From Nocardioides dongkuii (lineage in GTDB: Bacteria > Actinomycetota > Actinomycetes > Propionibacteriales > Nocardioidaceae), in contig NZ_CP059903.1 in assembly GCF_014127485.1 (NCBI RefSeq), positions 620,001 through 684,000 of the forward strand: DNA of 64,000 bases, given 5' to 3'. The position numbers were made by a program, and so were the translations under genes. Shown here piece after piece: positions 55,672 to 64,000 of this stretch (positions are counted from its first letter, which is position 1; each line of letters starts with the position of its first letter). Under the pieces are notes generated by a model, which had not been told where the DNA came from, did not search any database, and worked only from the letters and a program-made list of their open reading frames with translations.

Positions 55672-56580
55672 TCAGGCGGTGCTGGCCGCCACCGCCAGCC
55701 GGAGCTGGCGGCGCCGGCGGGTCGCCGCCTCGTAGGTGAACAGCGCCAGCGCCACCCACACCAGCACGAAGCCGGCCCAGCGACCGGCCGGCATGTCCTC
55801 GCCGAAGTAGAGGACGCCGAGCCCGAACTGCAGGATCGGCGCGAGGTACTGCAGCAGCCCGAGCGTCACCATCGAGACCCGGGTCGCCGCGCCGCCGAAG
55901 CAGATCAGCGGGACCGCGGTCACGATGCCCGCGGAGACCAGCAGCAGGGCGTGGTCGGCGCCGTGGCCGCCGAACTGGGAGGCGCCGGTCGCGACCAGGT
56001 AGCCCAGGTACGCCGCGGCGAGCGGCGCCACCAGCGCGGTCTCGACCGCCAGGCTCTCCACGGCGCCGACGTCGGCGGTCTTCTTGGCCAGCCCGTAGGT
56101 GCCGAAGGAGAACGCCAGCACCAGCGCGACGTACGGCGGCCGCCCGTAGTCCCAGGTCAGCACCGCGACCGACGTGGCGGCCACGCCCATCGCCACCCAC
56201 TGCAGCGGCCGGAGCCGCTCGCCGAGGAGCAGCACGCCCATCAGCACCGTCACCAGCGGGTTGATGAAGTAGCCCAGCGACGTCTCCACCACCCGGTCGT
56301 TGGTGACCCCGTAGATGTAGGTCGCCCAGTTGACGGTGATGGTCACCGCGGCCAGCGCGAGCAGCCGCAGGGTCCTCCGGTCGCGCACCACGGCCCGCAC
56401 CCCGGCGGTGCGGCGCAGGACGAGCACGAGCAGCCCCATGGTGAGCGCCGACCACACGATCCGGTGCGCGAGCATCTCCACCGAGCCGGCCGGCTCGAGC
56501 AGCGGGAAGTACAGCGGGAAGGCGCCCCAGATGCCGTAGGCGGCCACCCCGAGCAGCAGGCCGCGCCGAGAATCCCCCAC
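55672..56580 (-). CDS. EamA/RarD-like permease
   Basis: 302-aa membrane protein with ten helices in two EamA repeats, opening RRGLLLGVAAYGIWGAFPLYFPLLEPAG, close to RarD. VTNDRVVETSLGYFINPLVTVLMG is a conserved middle segment. Drug/metabolite transporter superfamily; substrate unknown. GTG 56580 with TAGGAT exactly 6 nt upstream, leaderless. Convergent with the prenyl synthase, 29 bp apart. Confidence 0.87.
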   Translation of the reverse strand: MGDSRRGLLLGVAAYGIWGAFPLYFPLLEPAGSVEMLAHRIVWSALTMGLLVLVLRRTAGVRAVVRDRRTLRLLALAAVTITVNWATYIYGVTNDRVVETSLGYFINPLVTVLMGVLLLGERLRPLQWVAMGVAATSVAVLTWDYGRPPYVALVLAFSFGTYGLAKKTADVGAVESLAVETALVAPLAAAYLGYLVATGASQFGGHGADHALLLVSAGIVTAVPLICFGGAATRVSMVTLGLLQYLAPILQFGLGVLYFGEDMPAGRWAGFVLVWVALALFTYEAATRRRRQLRLAVAASTA

Positions 56581-56670
56581 CTGCGCATCCTAGGGAGGCC
56601 GAGTTTGTCGTGGTCGGGGGAGGGGCACACACTGTGTCGACGTTCCGCACACTCACTCGAAGGGCACTTC

Positions 56671-57126
56671 ATGCATCTGCTTCGCGGCCTCGCCGCTCTG
56701 CTCTCCCTCGGCCTCCTGGGCTTGGCCCCGGTTGCCCTCGCGGCGCCCGCCCAGGACGCCGTCGCCGACCGCGTGGTCGTCGCCGAGCGCATCTCGGACG
56801 CCACGACGGCCGCCCGCGCCAAGCCCCGTCGCGAGCTCAACGACCGCAGCGTCCAGCGCGGCGGCAAGTGGTTCATCAAGGGCCGGGTCACCCCCGACGG
56901 CGCCAAGAAGACCGTGGTCTTCCAGCGCAAGCTCGCCAAGAACGCCAAGTGGAAGAACTACCGCAAGGTCAAGACCGACAAGAAGGGTCGCTACGCCGTG
57001 CGCGTGGAGTTCCCGGCCTCCTCGCGGCCGACCTGGTACTACAAGGGCTTCGTCCGCTCCACGGCGAAGTACGCCGCGTCGCCGACCGAGCGCATCTACA
57101 CCGCCTGCCGCCGCGCGGTCTGCTGA
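56671..57126 (+). CDS. Small secreted basic protein of unknown function
   Basis: 151 aa with a signal peptide (MHLLRGLAALLSLGLLGLAP..., cleavage likely after ALAAPA). The mature part is very basic and probably a beta-sandwich: GGKWFIKGRVTPDGAKKTVV, then KNYRKVKTDKKGRYAVRVEFP and TWYYKGFVRSTAKYAAS. Two cysteines lie at the end (CRRAVC). I recognise no named family; the form suggests an extracellular wall-binding or Ig-like module. GAAGGG before the ATG. A strong terminator follows. Confidence 0.72.
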   Translation: MHLLRGLAALLSLGLLGLAPVALAAPAQDAVADRVVVAERISDATTAARAKPRRELNDRSVQRGGKWFIKGRVTPDGAKKTVVFQRKLAKNAKWKNYRKVKTDKKGRYAVRVEFPASSRPTWYYKGFVRSTAKYAASPTERIYTACRRAVC

Positions 57127-57141
57127 CCGCTCCCCGGACAG

Positions 57142-57176
57142 ACGAGAGGCCCCCGCCGTCGGCGGGGGCCTCTCGT
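57142..57176. terminator. Strong bidirectional terminator hairpin
   Basis: A perfect 16-bp stem: ACGAGAGGCCCCCGCC (57142-57157), loop GTC, GGCGGGGGCCTCTCGT (57161-57176). It stands between the small secreted protein gene and the convergent korB gene, 15 and 17 bp from their ends. Confidence 0.8.
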
Positions 57177-57193
57177 GCGTCGTGGGCAGGAGC

Positions 57194-58291
57194 TCAGACG
57201 ACCGTCCAGGTGTCGCCGCCGCCGATGAGCGCGGCGAGCCGGTCGGCTGCGGGGCCCTCGGCTGCCTCGGTCGCCTGGGCGACCTGGGCCCGGGCCTGAT
57301 CGTCGTACGTCGGCCGCTCGACCTGGCGGAAGATGCCGATCGGGGTCTGGTTGAGGTAGCCCATCTCGGTCAGCCGGGAGATCGCGAACGCCGTCGACGG
57401 GTCCGGGTTGGTGGCGTCGTGCACGAGCAGCGCGTCGGCACCGACATCGGCCACCTCGACGATCCTGACGCCGCCGGTGCTGGTGTCGCGGACCAGGCCC
57501 TTGCTGCCGCCGCTGAACGTGATCGGCTCTCCGTGGACCAGCGGGATGATCGCGTCGCCCTTGGTGTCGTTGCTCTTGATCGCGTCGAACGCGCCGTCGT
57601 TGAAGATCGGGCAGTTCTGGTAGATCTCCACCAGCGAGGTGCCGCGGTGGGCGGCCGCGGCGGAGAGCACCGAGGTGAGGTGCTTGCGGTCGGAGTCGAT
57701 GGTCCGGGCCACGAACGACGCCTCGGCGCCGAGCGCGAGCGAGACCGGGTTGAACGGGTGGTCGACCGAGCCCATCGGCGTGGACTTGGTGACCTTGCCG
57801 GCCTCGGAGGTGGGGGAGTACTGGCCCTTGGTGAGGCCGTAGATCCGGTTGTTGAACAGCAGGATCGTCATGTTCACGTTGCGGCGCAGCGCGTGGATCA
57901 GGTGGTTGCCGCCGATCGAGAGCGCGTCGCCGTCGCCCGTGACGACCCAGACCGAGAGGTCCTCGCGCGCGGTCGCGATGCCGGTCGCGATCGCCGGCGC
58001 GCGGCCGTGGATCGAGTGCATGCCGAAGGTGTCGAGGTAGTACGGGAACCGGCTGGAGCAGCCGATGCCGGAGACGAAGACGATGTTCTCGCGGCGCAGC
58101 CCGAGCTCGGGCAGGAAGCCCTGCACGGCCTTGAGGACGGCGTAGTCGCCGCAGCCGGGGCACCAGCGGACCTCCTGGTCGGAGGTGTACTCCTTGGCGT
58201 TCTGCGGGGCGTCGTTCGCCGGCACGCCCTCGGTCCCCGAGCGGAGACCGGGGAAGGGCAGCCCGGTGCTGGTGTCGGTGCTGGTGCTCAC
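57194..58291 (-). CDS. korB: 2-oxoacid:ferredoxin oxidoreductase beta subunit
   Basis: 365-aa TPP-binding subunit of a two-subunit 2-oxoglutarate (or related 2-oxoacid):ferredoxin oxidoreductase. QEVRWCPGCGDYAVLKAV is the cluster-binding start, GIGCSSRFPYY follows, and VVTGDGDALSIGGNHLIHAL with FNNRIYGLTKGQ forms the TPP/Mg site. It makes succinyl-CoA plus reduced ferredoxin without NAD. GTG start in the korA stop. Confidence 0.92.
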   Translation of the reverse strand: MSTSTDTSTGLPFPGLRSGTEGVPANDAPQNAKEYTSDQEVRWCPGCGDYAVLKAVQGFLPELGLRRENIVFVSGIGCSSRFPYYLDTFGMHSIHGRAPAIATGIATAREDLSVWVVTGDGDALSIGGNHLIHALRRNVNMTILLFNNRIYGLTKGQYSPTSEAGKVTKSTPMGSVDHPFNPVSLALGAEASFVARTIDSDRKHLTSVLSAAAAHRGTSLVEIYQNCPIFNDGAFDAIKSNDTKGDAIIPLVHGEPITFSGGSKGLVRDTSTGGVRIVEVADVGADALLVHDATNPDPSTAFAISRLTEMGYLNQTPIGIFRQVERPTYDDQARAQVAQATEAAEGPAADRLAALIGGGDTWTVV

Positions 58292-60252
58292 GAGGAGACC
58301 TCCTGGGTGGTGCCGGGGGTGGTGCCGGGGGTGAGGTCGACGGTGACGCCCTCGGCGTCGGCGACGAGCGCGCCGATCGCCTCCGCCAGCTCGGCCGCCT
58401 TGAGGGGCAGCCCGCGGACGTGGTTGTAGCCGATCGCGTCGACCAGGAACTTGGCGCGGACCAGCATCGAGAGCTGACCGAGGTTCATCTCGGGGACGAG
58501 GACCTTGTCGTAGCGCTTGAGGATCTCGCCGAGGTCCTTCGGGAACGGGTTGAGGTGGCGCAGGTGCACCTGCGCGACGTTGAAGCCGGCCTTGCGGACC
58601 CGGCGGCAGCCGGCGCCGATCGGCCCGTACGTCGAGCCCCACCCGAGGACGCACACCTTGGCGGCGCCGGAGGGGTCGTCGACCTCGAGCGGCGGCAGCG
58701 AGTCGGCGATCCGGTCGATCTTCGCCTGGCGGGTGCGGACCATCAGGTCGTGGTTGGCCGGGTCGTAGGAGATGTTGCCGTGGCCCTCGCCCTTCTCGAG
58801 GCCGCCGATGCGGTTCTCGAGACCGGCGGTGCCGGGGATCGCCCACGGGCGGGCGAGGGTCTCCTCGTCGCGCACGTAGGGCCAGAACTCGTCGGGCTCC
58901 CCGTCGGGCGACTTGCGGGACACGTGGTTGGGGCCGGTCGCGAAGCCCGGGTCGATCGTCGGCAGGTCGGCGACGTCGGGCAGCGCCCAGGGCTCCGAGC
59001 CGTTGGCGAGGTAGCCGTCGGAGAGCAGCATCACCGGGGTCCGGTAGGTGACCGCGATCCGGGCGGCCTCGACCGCGGCGGAGAAGCAGTCGCCGGGGGA
59101 CTGCGGGGCGACGATCGGGACCGGGGACTCGCCGTTGCGGCCGAACATCGCCTGCAGCAGGTCGGACTGCTCGGTCTTGGTCGGCAGCCCGGTCGAGGGG
59201 CCGCCGCGCTGGACGTTGACGACCAGCAGCGGGAGCTCGGTCATCACGGCCAGGCCGATCGCCTCGGACTTCAGCGCGACGCCGGGCCCGGAGGTCGAGG
59301 TGACACCCAGGGAGCCCGCGTACGACGCGCCGATGGCGGCGCCGATCCCGGCGATCTCGTCCTCGGCCTGGAAGGTCGTGACGCCGAACGACTTGTGCTT
59401 CGAGAGCTCGTGGAGGATGTCGGTGGCGGGGGTGATCGGGTAGGTGCCGAGGAAGACCGGGAGCCCGGACTGCACGCCGGCAGCGACCAGGCCGTACGCC
59501 AGCGCGAGGTTGCCGGTGATGTTGCGGTAGGTGCCGGCGGCCACCGGGGCGGGCTTGATCTCGTAGGAGACCGCGAAGGTCTCCGTGGTCTCCCCGAAGT
59601 TCCAGCCGGCCTTGAACGCGGTGATGTTGGCGTCCCGGATGGCCGGCACCTTGGCGAAGCGCTTGGTGAGGAACGCGGTGGTCGACTCGGTGGGCCGGCC
59701 GTACATCCACGAGAGCAGCCCGAGGGCGAACATGTTCTTGGCGCGGCCGGCGTCCTTGCGGGAGAGGCCGAACTCCTTGACCGCCTCGATGGTCATCCCG
59801 GTCAGGTCGACCGGGTGGACGGCGAACTCGCCGAGCACGCTGCCGGCGTCGCCGAGCGACTCCAGGGGGTTCGCGTCGTACCCGGCCTTGGTCAGGTTGC
59901 GCGCGGTGAAGTCGTGGGTGTCGACGATGATCGTCGCGCCCTTGGGCAGGTCGCCGAGGTTGGCCTTGAGCGCGGCGGGGTTCATCGCGACCAGCACGTC
60001 GGGGGCGTCGCCGGGCGTGAGGATGTCGTGGTCGGCGAAGTGCACCTGGAACGACGAGACGCCGGGGATGGTGCCCTGGGGCGCCCGGATCTCGGCGGGG
60101 AAGTTGGGCAGTGTCGCGAGGTCGTTGCCGAACGACGCGGACTCCTGGGTGAACCGGTCCCCGGTGAGCTGCATGCCGTCACCGGAGTCGCCCGCGAACC
60201 GGATGATCACCCGATCGAGCTGCTTGACCTGCTTGGCCTGCTGTCCTGACAC
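58288..60252 (-). CDS. korA: 2-oxoacid:ferredoxin oxidoreductase alpha (gamma-alpha fused) subunit
   Basis: 654-aa subunit. The N-terminal gamma domain (about 10-200) contains IRFAGDSGDGMQLTGDRF; the alpha domain follows with GTYPITPATDILHELSKH, QAEDEIAGIGAAIGASYAG and TSTSGPGVALKSEA, then PEMNLGQLSMLVR near the end. In mycobacteria the homologous KOR supports the TCA cycle during fatty acid use. GTG 60252 (VSGQQAKQ) is chosen, with GAGGAAG 13 nt before; GTG 60291 is possible. A KstR-like palindrome lies upstream. Confidence 0.92.
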   Translation of the reverse strand: MSGQQAKQVKQLDRVIIRFAGDSGDGMQLTGDRFTQESASFGNDLATLPNFPAEIRAPQGTIPGVSSFQVHFADHDILTPGDAPDVLVAMNPAALKANLGDLPKGATIIVDTHDFTARNLTKAGYDANPLESLGDAGSVLGEFAVHPVDLTGMTIEAVKEFGLSRKDAGRAKNMFALGLLSWMYGRPTESTTAFLTKRFAKVPAIRDANITAFKAGWNFGETTETFAVSYEIKPAPVAAGTYRNITGNLALAYGLVAAGVQSGLPVFLGTYPITPATDILHELSKHKSFGVTTFQAEDEIAGIGAAIGASYAGSLGVTSTSGPGVALKSEAIGLAVMTELPLLVVNVQRGGPSTGLPTKTEQSDLLQAMFGRNGESPVPIVAPQSPGDCFSAAVEAARIAVTYRTPVMLLSDGYLANGSEPWALPDVADLPTIDPGFATGPNHVSRKSPDGEPDEFWPYVRDEETLARPWAIPGTAGLENRIGGLEKGEGHGNISYDPANHDLMVRTRQAKIDRIADSLPPLEVDDPSGAAKVCVLGWGSTYGPIGAGCRRVRKAGFNVAQVHLRHLNPFPKDLGEILKRYDKVLVPEMNLGQLSMLVRAKFLVDAIGYNHVRGLPLKAAELAEAIGALVADAEGVTVDLTPGTTPGTTQEVSS

Positions 60253-60333
60253 GGCTCGCGCCCACTTCCTCGCTGCTGCACCGACGTGCACGTACGCCTT
60301 TACGGACGGTCCTTGACCGATAACCGTCGGACG

Positions 60334-60378
60334 ATGGTAGCCCGCAGTCCTGCGGAACTGGAACCTGTTCCAGTTCCG
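60334..60378 (-). promoter_or_regulatory. korAB promoter region with KstR/TetR-type operator
   Basis: CGGAACTGGAA (60353-60363), CCTG, TTCCAGTTCCG (60368-60378) is a perfect 11-bp palindrome. Its core TGGAACCTGTTCCA (60359-60372) fits the KstR consensus TNNAACNNGTTNNA exactly. On the minus strand TACCAT (60339-60334) may be the -10, placing the palindrome over the -35. A lipid- or steroid-sensing TetR repressor is the obvious candidate; none is encoded in the window. Confidence 0.5.
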
Positions 60379-60489
60379 GGTCTGCGTCGCTCCTCTCCAC
60401 GATAGAGACCTCGGCCCTCGTTCCGAAGCGGTCTCCCGTGCTGGACCTGGTGCAGACCAGTGAGTTCCGACACGCCGACGTGGTGCACT

Positions 60490-60508
60490 TAGTCAATTAA
60501 GTCGACTA
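60490..60508. promoter_or_regulatory. AT-rich inverted repeat upstream of the sulfate-binding protein gene
   Basis: TAGTC (60490-60494) and GACTA (60504-60508) flank AATTAAGTC inside an unusually AT-rich stretch (60487-60525) for this DNA. TATGGT (60507-60512) could be a -10. Position and composition suggest the promoter/operator of the sulfate transport operon; the regulator is unknown. Confidence 0.35.
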
Positions 60509-60572
60509 TGGTCATCGACATTAGCGACGGACCCTCGTTCTCGGACGGGGCTGACACAGAGACGAGACGCTC

Positions 60573-61616
60573 ATGAAGATCAAGGTCGCAGCGGCTGCTG
60601 CCGCTGTGGTGCTGACCTTGGCCGGATGCGGTTCCACGGCGAGTGGGGACGGCGACTCCGGTGGTGGCGAGACGGTCAGCATCAACGCGTTCTCGGTGAT
60701 GGAGGCGGCCAACGAGCCCGTCATCGAGGACTTCCAGGGCACCGACGCCGGCGCCGACACCACCTTCGAGACCTCCTACGGCGCGTCCGGCGACCAGAGC
60801 CGGGCCGTCCAGGCCGGCTCGAAGGCCGACGTCGTCCACTACTCCCTCGAGACCGACGTGACCCGTCTCGTCGACGAGGGCCTCGTGGCCGAGGACTGGA
60901 AGGACAACGAGACCAACGGCATCGCGACCTCCTCCGTCGTGGTCTTCGTGGTCCGCGAGGGCAACCCCGAGGGCATCGAGGGCTGGGACGACCTGGTCGA
61001 GCCGGGCGTCGAGATCATCACCCCGAACCCCGGCTCCTCGGGCTCCGCGCGCTGGAACATCCTCGCCGCGTGGGCGCACGTCACCGGCAACGGCGGCACC
61101 GAGGCCGAGGCGGAGGAGTTCGTGACCGGCCTGCTCGAGAACACCATCGCGCTGCCCGGCTCCGGCCGCGAGGCGACCACGGCGTTCACCGACGGCAGCG
61201 GCGACGTGCTGCTCTCCTACGAGAACGAGGCGATCCTGGCCAAGCAGAGCGGCGCGGCGATCGACTACGTGCTGCCCGAGGACACCCTGCTGATCGAGAA
61301 CCCGGCGGCGGTCACCACCGACGCCAGCGAGGCCGGCCAGGCCTTCCTGGAGTTCATGACCGGTCCCGACGCCCAGGCCGACTACGCCCAGTCCGGCTTC
61401 CGCCCGGTCGTCGACGGCGTCGACATCGGCGAGGTCGAGGGGGCCAACGACCCGGCCGACCCGTTCCCGACCCCCGCCCAGCTGTTCACCGTCGACGGTG
61501 ACTTCGGCGGGTGGGGCGAGGCCGCGGACAAGTACTTCGGCGACGGCGAGGAGGGCAACCCCCTCGGCATCATCACCGAGCTCCAGCAGACGACCGGCAA
61601 GGTCGGCGAGGAGTAG
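60573..61616 (+). CDS. Sulfate ABC transporter substrate-binding lipoprotein
   Basis: 347-aa extracellular sulfate/thiosulfate receptor (Sbp/CysP family). Signal with lipobox VLTLAGC (Cys19); then the family blocks TSYGASGDQSRAVQAGSKADVV, ITPNPGSSGSARWNILAAW and VLLSYENEAI. Sulfate is held by main-chain and Ser groups. First gene of a four-gene operon; a weak GAGACGAG precedes the ATG. Confidence 0.92.
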   Translation: MKIKVAAAAAAVVLTLAGCGSTASGDGDSGGGETVSINAFSVMEAANEPVIEDFQGTDAGADTTFETSYGASGDQSRAVQAGSKADVVHYSLETDVTRLVDEGLVAEDWKDNETNGIATSSVVVFVVREGNPEGIEGWDDLVEPGVEIITPNPGSSGSARWNILAAWAHVTGNGGTEAEAEEFVTGLLENTIALPGSGREATTAFTDGSGDVLLSYENEAILAKQSGAAIDYVLPEDTLLIENPAAVTTDASEAGQAFLEFMTGPDAQADYAQSGFRPVVDGVDIGEVEGANDPADPFPTPAQLFTVDGDFGGWGEAADKYFGDGEEGNPLGIITELQQTTGKVGEE

Positions 61617-62497
61617 TGTCCTCGGCCCTCTCCGGGGCGACGATCGACGCGGCCCGGCCGGCGCCCCCCGAGGGGCGCCGGCCGCGGCGCACACGTCGTA
61701 CGACCCCGAGGAACACGCTCGGCCGGGCCTCCGGCCTCGGGCTGGGCATCGCCATGCTGTGGTTCAGCATCCTGGTCCTCCTGCCGCTCTCGGCCGTGGT
61801 CGCCGCCGCGGCCGAGGGCGGCTGGTCGCGCTACCTCGACGTGCTGCGCAACGACCAGACCTGGGCGGCGGTGAGCCTCACGGTCACCCAGGCGCTGGTG
61901 ATCACGGTGGTCAACGCCGTGATCGGCACCGTCATCGCGTGGGTGCTGGTCCGCGACCGGTTCTGGGGCAAGGCCCTGCTCGACGTCATCATCGACGTGC
62001 CGTTCGCGCTGCCGACGATCGTGGCCGGCCTGGTCCTGCTCTCGCTCTACGGCCCCAACAGCCCGCTCGGGATCCACTGGGCCTTCACCGAGAGCGCGGT
62101 GACCCTGGCGCTCGCCTTCGTCACGCTGCCCTTCATCGTCCGCGCCGTGCAGCCGGTCCTCGAGGAGCTCGAGACCGACGTCGAGGAGGCGGCGGCGTCG
62201 CTCGGCGCCAGCCGGCTGACGGTCTTCCGGCGGATCGTCCTCCCGGCGCTCACCCCGGCCATCGCGGCGGGTGCGGCGTTGTCCTTCGCCCGGGCGATCT
62301 CGGAGTACGGCTCGCTGGTGCTGCTCAGCGGCAACAAGCCGTACGAGACCGAGGTCGTCTCGGTGCGGGTGCTGACCTTCATCGAGAACGGCAACACGGC
62401 CTCGGCGGCGGCGCTGGCCTCGGTGATGCTCGCTGTCGCGCTCGTCGTGATCGTGGTGCTCGACATCGTCCAGAGGCGGGTGTCCCGGCGATGGTGA
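61616..62497 (+). CDS. cysT: Sulfate ABC transporter permease CysT
   Basis: 293-aa permease. About 45 basic N-terminal residues (RRPRRTRRTTPR) precede six helices. The ATPase-contacting EAA loop is EEAAASLGASRLTVFRRIVLP at about 195-215. Pairs with CysW to form the channel. GTG start overlaps the stop of the binding-protein gene by one base; overlaps cysW by 7 bp. Confidence 0.92.
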   Translation: MSSALSGATIDAARPAPPEGRRPRRTRRTTPRNTLGRASGLGLGIAMLWFSILVLLPLSAVVAAAAEGGWSRYLDVLRNDQTWAAVSLTVTQALVITVVNAVIGTVIAWVLVRDRFWGKALLDVIIDVPFALPTIVAGLVLLSLYGPNSPLGIHWAFTESAVTLALAFVTLPFIVRAVQPVLEELETDVEEAAASLGASRLTVFRRIVLPALTPAIAAGAALSFARAISEYGSLVLLSGNKPYETEVVSVRVLTFIENGNTASAAALASVMLAVALVVIVVLDIVQRRVSRRW

Positions 62498-63300
62498 CCA
62501 CCTCCCTGCCCGTCCGGTGGCTGCTGCGCGTGCTCGCCATCGGCTACGTCTTCATGCTCATCGCCTGGCCCGTGGGCCTGCTGGTCAAGAGCACCTTCGC
62601 CGACGGCGGGGCGTTCCTGTCCGAGGCGCTGGCCGACGACCGGGTCGTCGACTCGCTCCAGCTGACGGCCGTCGTCGCGCTGTGGGCGGTCGTCATCAAC
62701 CTGGTCTTCGGCGTGACCATCTCGATCCTGCTGGTGCGCTTCGAGTTCCCCGGCAAGCGGGTGCTCTCCGCCCTGATCGACCTGCCGCTCTCGGTCTCCC
62801 CGGTGGTCGTCGGCCTGGCGCTGCTGCTCGCCTACAACGGCCGGACCGGCTGGTTCGGCCCGACGCTGGAGGACAACGGCGTCCAGCTGATCTTCAACTC
62901 GCCGGGCATGATCATGGCGACCTGCTTCGTGGCCCTGCCACTGGTGATCCGCGAGGTGGTGCCGGTGCTCCACGAGATCGGCGACGACCAGGAGCAGGCC
63001 GCCCGGTCCCTCGGCGCGAACGCCCCGCAGACGTTCTGGCGGATCACCCTGCCCAGCATCAAGTGGGCGGTCGTGTACGGCGTGGTGCTGAGCCTGGCCC
63101 GGTCGGTCGGCGAGTTCGGCGCCGTGAAGATCGTCTCGGGGAACATCACCGGCCGCACCCAGACCGCGACCCTCGTCGTGGAGGCGAAGTACCAGAACTT
63201 CCAGCAGGACACGGCGTACGCCACGTCGTTCCTGCTGATCCTGGTCAGCATCGCCTGCCTCGTCGTCGTGGCCCTCCTCCGCCCCAAGCACTCCTCGTGA
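62491..63300 (+). CDS. cysW: Sulfate ABC transporter permease CysW
   Basis: 269-aa second permease with six helices. EAA loop [20 protein letters not shown] at about 170-190; [17 protein letters not shown] and [15 protein letters not shown] are typical CysW segments. ATG inside the end of cysT; the ATPase gene follows after 19 bp. Confidence 0.92.
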   Translation: MVTTSLPVRWLLRVLAIGYVFMLIAWPVGLLVKSTFADGGAFLSEALADDRVVDSLQLTAVVALWAVVINLVFGVTISILLVRFEFPGKRVLSALIDLPLSVSPVVVGLALLLAYNGRTGWFGPTLEDNGVQLIFNSPGMIMATCFVALPLVIREVVPVLHEIGDDQEQAARSLGANAPQTFWRITLPSIKWAVVYGVVLSLARSVGEFGAVKIVSGNITGRTQTATLVVEAKYQNFQQDTAYATSFLLILVSIACLVVVALLRPKHSS

Positions 63301-63319
63301 CCACCCCAAGGAATCCGAC

Positions 63320-64000
63320 ATGAGCATCGAAGTCTCAGGCGTCACCAAGCGGTTCGGCGACTTCGTCGCGATCGACGACGTCTCCGTGACCATCCCCAGC
63401 GGCCAGCTGACCGCCCTGCTCGGCCCCTCGGGCGGCGGCAAGTCCACGCTGCTGCGCATCATCGCGGGCCTCGACTCCGCCGACGCCGGCAGCATCAAGA
63501 TCGCGGGCGTCGAGGCGACCCGGCTGCCGCCGCAGAAGCGCAACGTCGGCTTCGTCTTCCAGCACTACGCGGTCTTCAAGCACATGACCGTCGCGAAGAA
63601 CGTCGCCTTCGGCCTCGAGATCCGCAAGCGGCCCAAGGCGGAGGTCGCCGAGCGCGTCGACGAGCTGCTGAAGCTGGTGCACCTCTCGCAGTTCTCGCAC
63701 CGGCTGCCCTCCCAGCTCTCGGGCGGCCAGCGCCAGCGGATGGCGCTGGCGAGGGCGCTGGCGGTCGAGCCGCAGGTGCTGCTCCTCGACGAGCCGTTCG
63801 GCGCCCTCGACGCGAAGGTCCGCAAGGAGCTGCGTGACTGGCTGCGCCGCCTCCACGACGAGGTGCACGTGACCACGGTCTTCGTGACCCACGACCAAGA
63901 GGAGGCCCTCGAGGTCGCCGACGAGATCGTGGTGATCAACGAGGGCCGGGTCGAGCAGATCGGCTCGCCCGAGCAGCTCTACGACGAGCCGGCGAACGAC
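63320..64000 (+). CDS. cysA: Sulfate ABC transporter ATP-binding protein CysA, cut by the window end
   Basis: The first 227 residues of the ATPase. Walker [10 protein letters not shown] with Lys41, Q-loop [14 protein letters not shown], signature [15 protein letters not shown], Walker [14 protein letters not shown] and the switch His in [14 protein letters not shown]. The C-terminal regulatory domain, expected at 240-350, lies beyond the window. ATG with AAGGAA upstream. Confidence 0.93.
   Translation, partial: MSIEVSGVTKRFGDFVAIDDVSVTIPSGQLTALLGPSGGGKSTLLRIIAGLDSADAGSIKIAGVEATRLPPQKRNVGFVFQHYAVFKHMTVAKNVAFGLEIRKRPKAEVAERVDELLKLVHLSQFSHRLPSQLSGGQRQRMALARALAVEPQVLLLDEPFGALDAKVRKELRDWLRRLHDEVHVTTVFVTHDQEEALEVADEIVVINEGRVEQIGSPEQLYDEPAND

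Noticed and set aside
56618..56644. A third BldN-type promoter before the small secreted protein gene (CGTT at 56641)
   Set aside because: No GTAAC-like -35 at a distance of 16-17 nt.

Overview
The window is chromosomal DNA from a very GC-rich actinomycete, most likely Nocardioidaceae (Nocardioides-like). The signs are strong GC at third codon positions, many GTG starts, overlapping stop/start codons (GTGA, ATGA), the bldC-bS22-bldN-rsbN and rex-hemACD neighbourhoods known from Streptomyces and relatives, a menaquinone pathway, and a palindromic intergenic repeat of the GGTCTCGATACG...CTCGACC type that I associate with Nocardioides. No phage, transposase, CRISPR array, tRNA or rRNA was seen.

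Layout. 0.2-6.5 kb: an AcuC-like deacetylase, a BldC-family regulator, ribosomal protein bS22, a sugar-nucleotide-epimerase-like protein, a phospholipid acyltransferase, then (minus strand) a BldN-like ECF sigma factor and its RsbN-like DUF5667 membrane partner. 6.6-9.4 kb: HAD phosphatase, acyl-CoA ligase, glutaredoxin-like protein. 9.5-18.4 kb: haem synthesis (rex-hemA-hemC-cobA/hemD, hemB, hemL), interrupted by a secreted lytic transglycosylase on the opposite strand. 18.4-23 kb: phosphatase-like protein and cytochrome c maturation (resA, ccdA, resB, ccsB). 23-38 kb: menaquinone synthesis (menA, menE, menC, a menD split in two frames, menF, menG) mixed with an MFS exporter, a Na+/H+ antiporter fused to a UBP zinc finger, a P450, a GNAT enzyme, an MBL-fold protein and an L,D-transpeptidase. 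38.5-54.6 kb: a complete 14-gene nuoA-N operon for complex I. 54.6-60.3 kb: polyprenyl diphosphate synthase, a RarD-like permease, a small secreted protein, and korAB (2-oxoacid:ferredoxin oxidoreductase). 60.5-64 kb: a sulfate ABC transporter, its ATPase cut by the window end.

Functionally this is a respiratory block: haem, cytochrome c maturation, menaquinone and its prenyl tail, complex I, and a ferredoxin-linked TCA step. The redox sensor Rex is encoded inside it, and Rex-type operators lie in front of both rex and nuoA.

Most interesting observations: (1) two nuo gene junctions (C/D and D/E) carry short insertions flanked by direct repeats that recreate the stop/start overlap, giving in-frame coupled mini-ORFs; the C/D case is a perfect 73-bp duplication. 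(2) Two promoters of identical form, CGTAACC-N16-CGTT, precede the anti-sigma gene and a distant lytic transglycosylase, a probable BldN regulon. (3) At least 11, perhaps 16, genes have a -10 hexamer ending exactly 6-7 nt before the start codon and so are probably leaderless. (4) menD is split at a domain boundary and lacks a segment. (5) A palindrome matching the KstR consensus lies upstream of korAB.
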